DNA of 64,000 nucleotides, taken from Streptomyces tibetensis. Lineage in GTDB: Bacteria > Actinomycetota > Actinomycetes > Streptomycetales > Streptomycetaceae. The DNA is taken from positions 1 to 64,000 of the forward strand of contig NZ_SZVW01000013.1 of assembly GCF_007655005.1 (NCBI RefSeq), in the 5' to 3' direction. A program made the position numbers and the translations under genes. Below the pieces are notes generated by a model. It saw only the letters and a program-made list of their open reading frames with translations. It was not told where the DNA came from and did no database searches. Of the stretch, positions 63,045 to 64,000 are shown one piece after another (position 1 is the stretch's first letter; the number at the start of each line of letters is the position of its first letter).

Positions 63045-63233
63045 ATGACTGCCACGGAGAAGGTCACCAAGGACCTGACAGGCATCCAGAGTGCCGACAT
63101 CGAAGCCGCGCTCGACCCGGCAGAAGCCGACGGCATCTTCCGCGACAGCCGCGAGTGCGCCGCGCTCGCGCTGTTCAAGGGCGGCTTCGGCCTGCTCCTG
63201 TCGCCGCCCACCCCGCGCCCCAAGAAGGGCTAG
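63045..63233 (+). CDS. 62-aa peptide, RiPP-precursor-like
   Basis: A short peptide with an acidic, leader-like N-terminal half (KDLTGIQSADIEAALDPAEA) and a distinct C-terminal half holding one cysteine (SRECAAL, residue 38), a hydrophobic glycine patch (ALALFKGGFGLLL) and a Pro/Lys tail (SPPTPRPKKG). This two-part layout, the very strong ribosome site and the downstream unknown genes suggest a modified-peptide precursor, but no known class motif is seen, so the peptide could also be a small regulatory or accessory protein. The next gene starts 20 bp on. Confidence 0.65.
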   Translation: MTATEKVTKDLTGIQSADIEAALDPAEADGIFRDSRECAALALFKGGFGLLLSPPTPRPKKG

Positions 63234-63253
63234 TGGACCGACAGGAGTAGAAG

Positions 63254-63949
63254 ATGGAGCAGTCAGGCACTTCGTCCCTCTTGCAGGGCGCGGTGCAGGA
63301 CCTCGCTTCCGCCGTGGTCTCCGCTCTTCGGAGCGGAGACCACACACGTGCGGCCGCCCCCGAGCGGGCCCACGCGGAAGCGGAGGACCTCGCCCTCGCG
63401 GCCGTACGTGTGCTGGGAGCGGACGCGTTGCTGCCGAGCACCCTTCTGCACACCCCGCCCCTGCCCGACGAACTCGCCGTATTCCGCAAGGCCGTGGAGG
63501 CCTACCCGCCCGGAGCCGACGCCGCCCCCACCGTCCGGTGGAGCCACTGGGCCATGCGAAACGCGCTGCGGCGGCTCGACCCGGGCCACGCCGACGCCCC
63601 GCACCAGGAGCCCGACGCCGCCTGGCTCGAGAGCGCGACCTGGCAACTCCTGACACACCAGCTCGCGGTGCTGGCCGCCCTCGCCCTGCCGGGGGAGGAC
63701 TGCGCGGTAACCCGCGCGGCACGGCAGCGTCCGGTCGACGTCGCCCGGGGCTTCGTGCGCGCGGTCCGCCGCAGGGACTGGCGGCAGGCGGCCGGCGCCG
63801 GCCGCTGGCTGACCCTGCTGGAGGGCGTACCGCAGACGCTGGGACTCGACAACGGCCTGGACTTCGTGGAGCTGATGGGCGGTCAGGACCCGCTCGTGGC
63901 CCTGCACGTGAGTGCGGCACGGCTGACGCGGACGGGAGCGTTCGTGTGA
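63254..63949 (+). CDS. Unknown 231-aa protein encoded with the peptide
   Basis: A helical, soluble protein rich in A, L and R, without signal peptide, membrane segment or a catalytic motif that I can recognise. Features include VRWSHWAMRNALRRLDPGHA and RGFVRAVRRRDWRQAAGAGR. The ATG follows AGGAG by 6 nt. The stop overlaps the next gene's GTG (GTGA). The tight linkage to the 62-aa peptide suggests a shared process, such as peptide maturation or export, which is inference only. Confidence 0.7.
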   Translation: MEQSGTSSLLQGAVQDLASAVVSALRSGDHTRAAAPERAHAEAEDLALAAVRVLGADALLPSTLLHTPPLPDELAVFRKAVEAYPPGADAAPTVRWSHWAMRNALRRLDPGHADAPHQEPDAAWLESATWQLLTHQLAVLAALALPGEDCAVTRAARQRPVDVARGFVRAVRRRDWRQAAGAGRWLTLLEGVPQTLGLDNGLDFVELMGGQDPLVALHVSAARLTRTGAFV

Positions 63950-64000
63950 GGGACGCACGGGGGACACGGCAGGTGGCCGAGGACGCGCTGGCATGGGTGT
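63946..64000 (+). CDS. Start of a further gene in the peptide operon (edge-truncated)
   Basis: A GTG overlapping the previous stop opens a frame that reads VRDARGTRQVAEDALAWV and leaves the window. Too short to classify. It shows that the operon continues beyond 64,000. Confidence 0.5.
   Translation, partial: MRDARGTRQVAEDALAWV

Overview
The window is about 72% GC, with strong third-position G/C bias, GTG and TTG starts and dense 4-bp stop/start overlaps. It carries a conservon (CvnA-F), an ANTAR protein, a SigB-type sigma factor, a SpoIIE-type phosphatase and a few TTA codons. All of this points to a Streptomyces chromosome, most likely an arm region given the mix of accessory genes, gene fragments and tandem repeats.

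Layout. 1-4.5 kb: glycogen/maltosyl-glucan enzymes (glgE, cut by the window edge, and glgX) with a DUF5133 gene and an anti-sigma-like ATPase. 4.5-7 kb: VOC protein, ANTAR protein, SigB-type sigma factor. 7-9.3 kb: MarR regulator coupled to a DrrAB-type exporter, with a perfect operator palindrome in front. 9.5-16.7 kb: unknown protein, isolated hemC paralogue, secreted NLP (NPP1) protein, ATP-dependent DNA ligase, MarR, MFS exporter with divergent AraC regulator, DoxX and peroxiredoxin. 16.7-21.1 kb: PAS-PAS-GAF-SpoIIE-HATPase phosphatase, a debris zone joining a LigD phosphoesterase remnant to a GH32 remnant, and a TauD-type dioxygenase. 21.2-29.9 kb: CGNR regulator divergent from an epoxide hydrolase, LLM flavoprotein, metallophosphoesterase, MHYT protein (TTA codon), dienelactone hydrolase, YciO protein, PucR-type regulator. 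30-35.5 kb: a conservon cvnA-B-C-D-E-F ending in two P450s; the first lacks the ExxR arginine and the second carries two TTA codons. 36-39.4 kb: a membrane Ser/Thr kinase whose outer stalk contains 43 perfect copies of GTGPST, plus a one-TM partner. 39.4-46.4 kb: ATPase, catalase, fructosamine kinase, small unknown proteins and a 12-copy, 50-bp tandem array.

46.7-56.6 kb holds the main metabolic system: a mostly translationally coupled run encoding a UXS-like sugar-nucleotide decarboxylase, a NodU/CmcH carbamoyltransferase, four glycosyltransferases (one heptosyltransferase-like) and the three proteins that make ADP-D-glycero-beta-D-manno-heptose (GmhA, HldE, GmhB). In a Gram-positive this implies a heptose-containing, possibly carbamoylated glycan or glycolipid. 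It lies between two unrelated arrays that both have a 50-bp period (45.1-45.7 and 56.6-57.0 kb).

57-64 kb: MFS exporter, hemerythrin, DoxX, M20 amidohydrolase, an Orn/Lys/Arg decarboxylase inactivated by a stop and a frameshift, then an unusually AT-rich promoter region driving a 62-aa peptide (RiPP-precursor-like), a 231-aa unknown protein and a third gene running off the edge.
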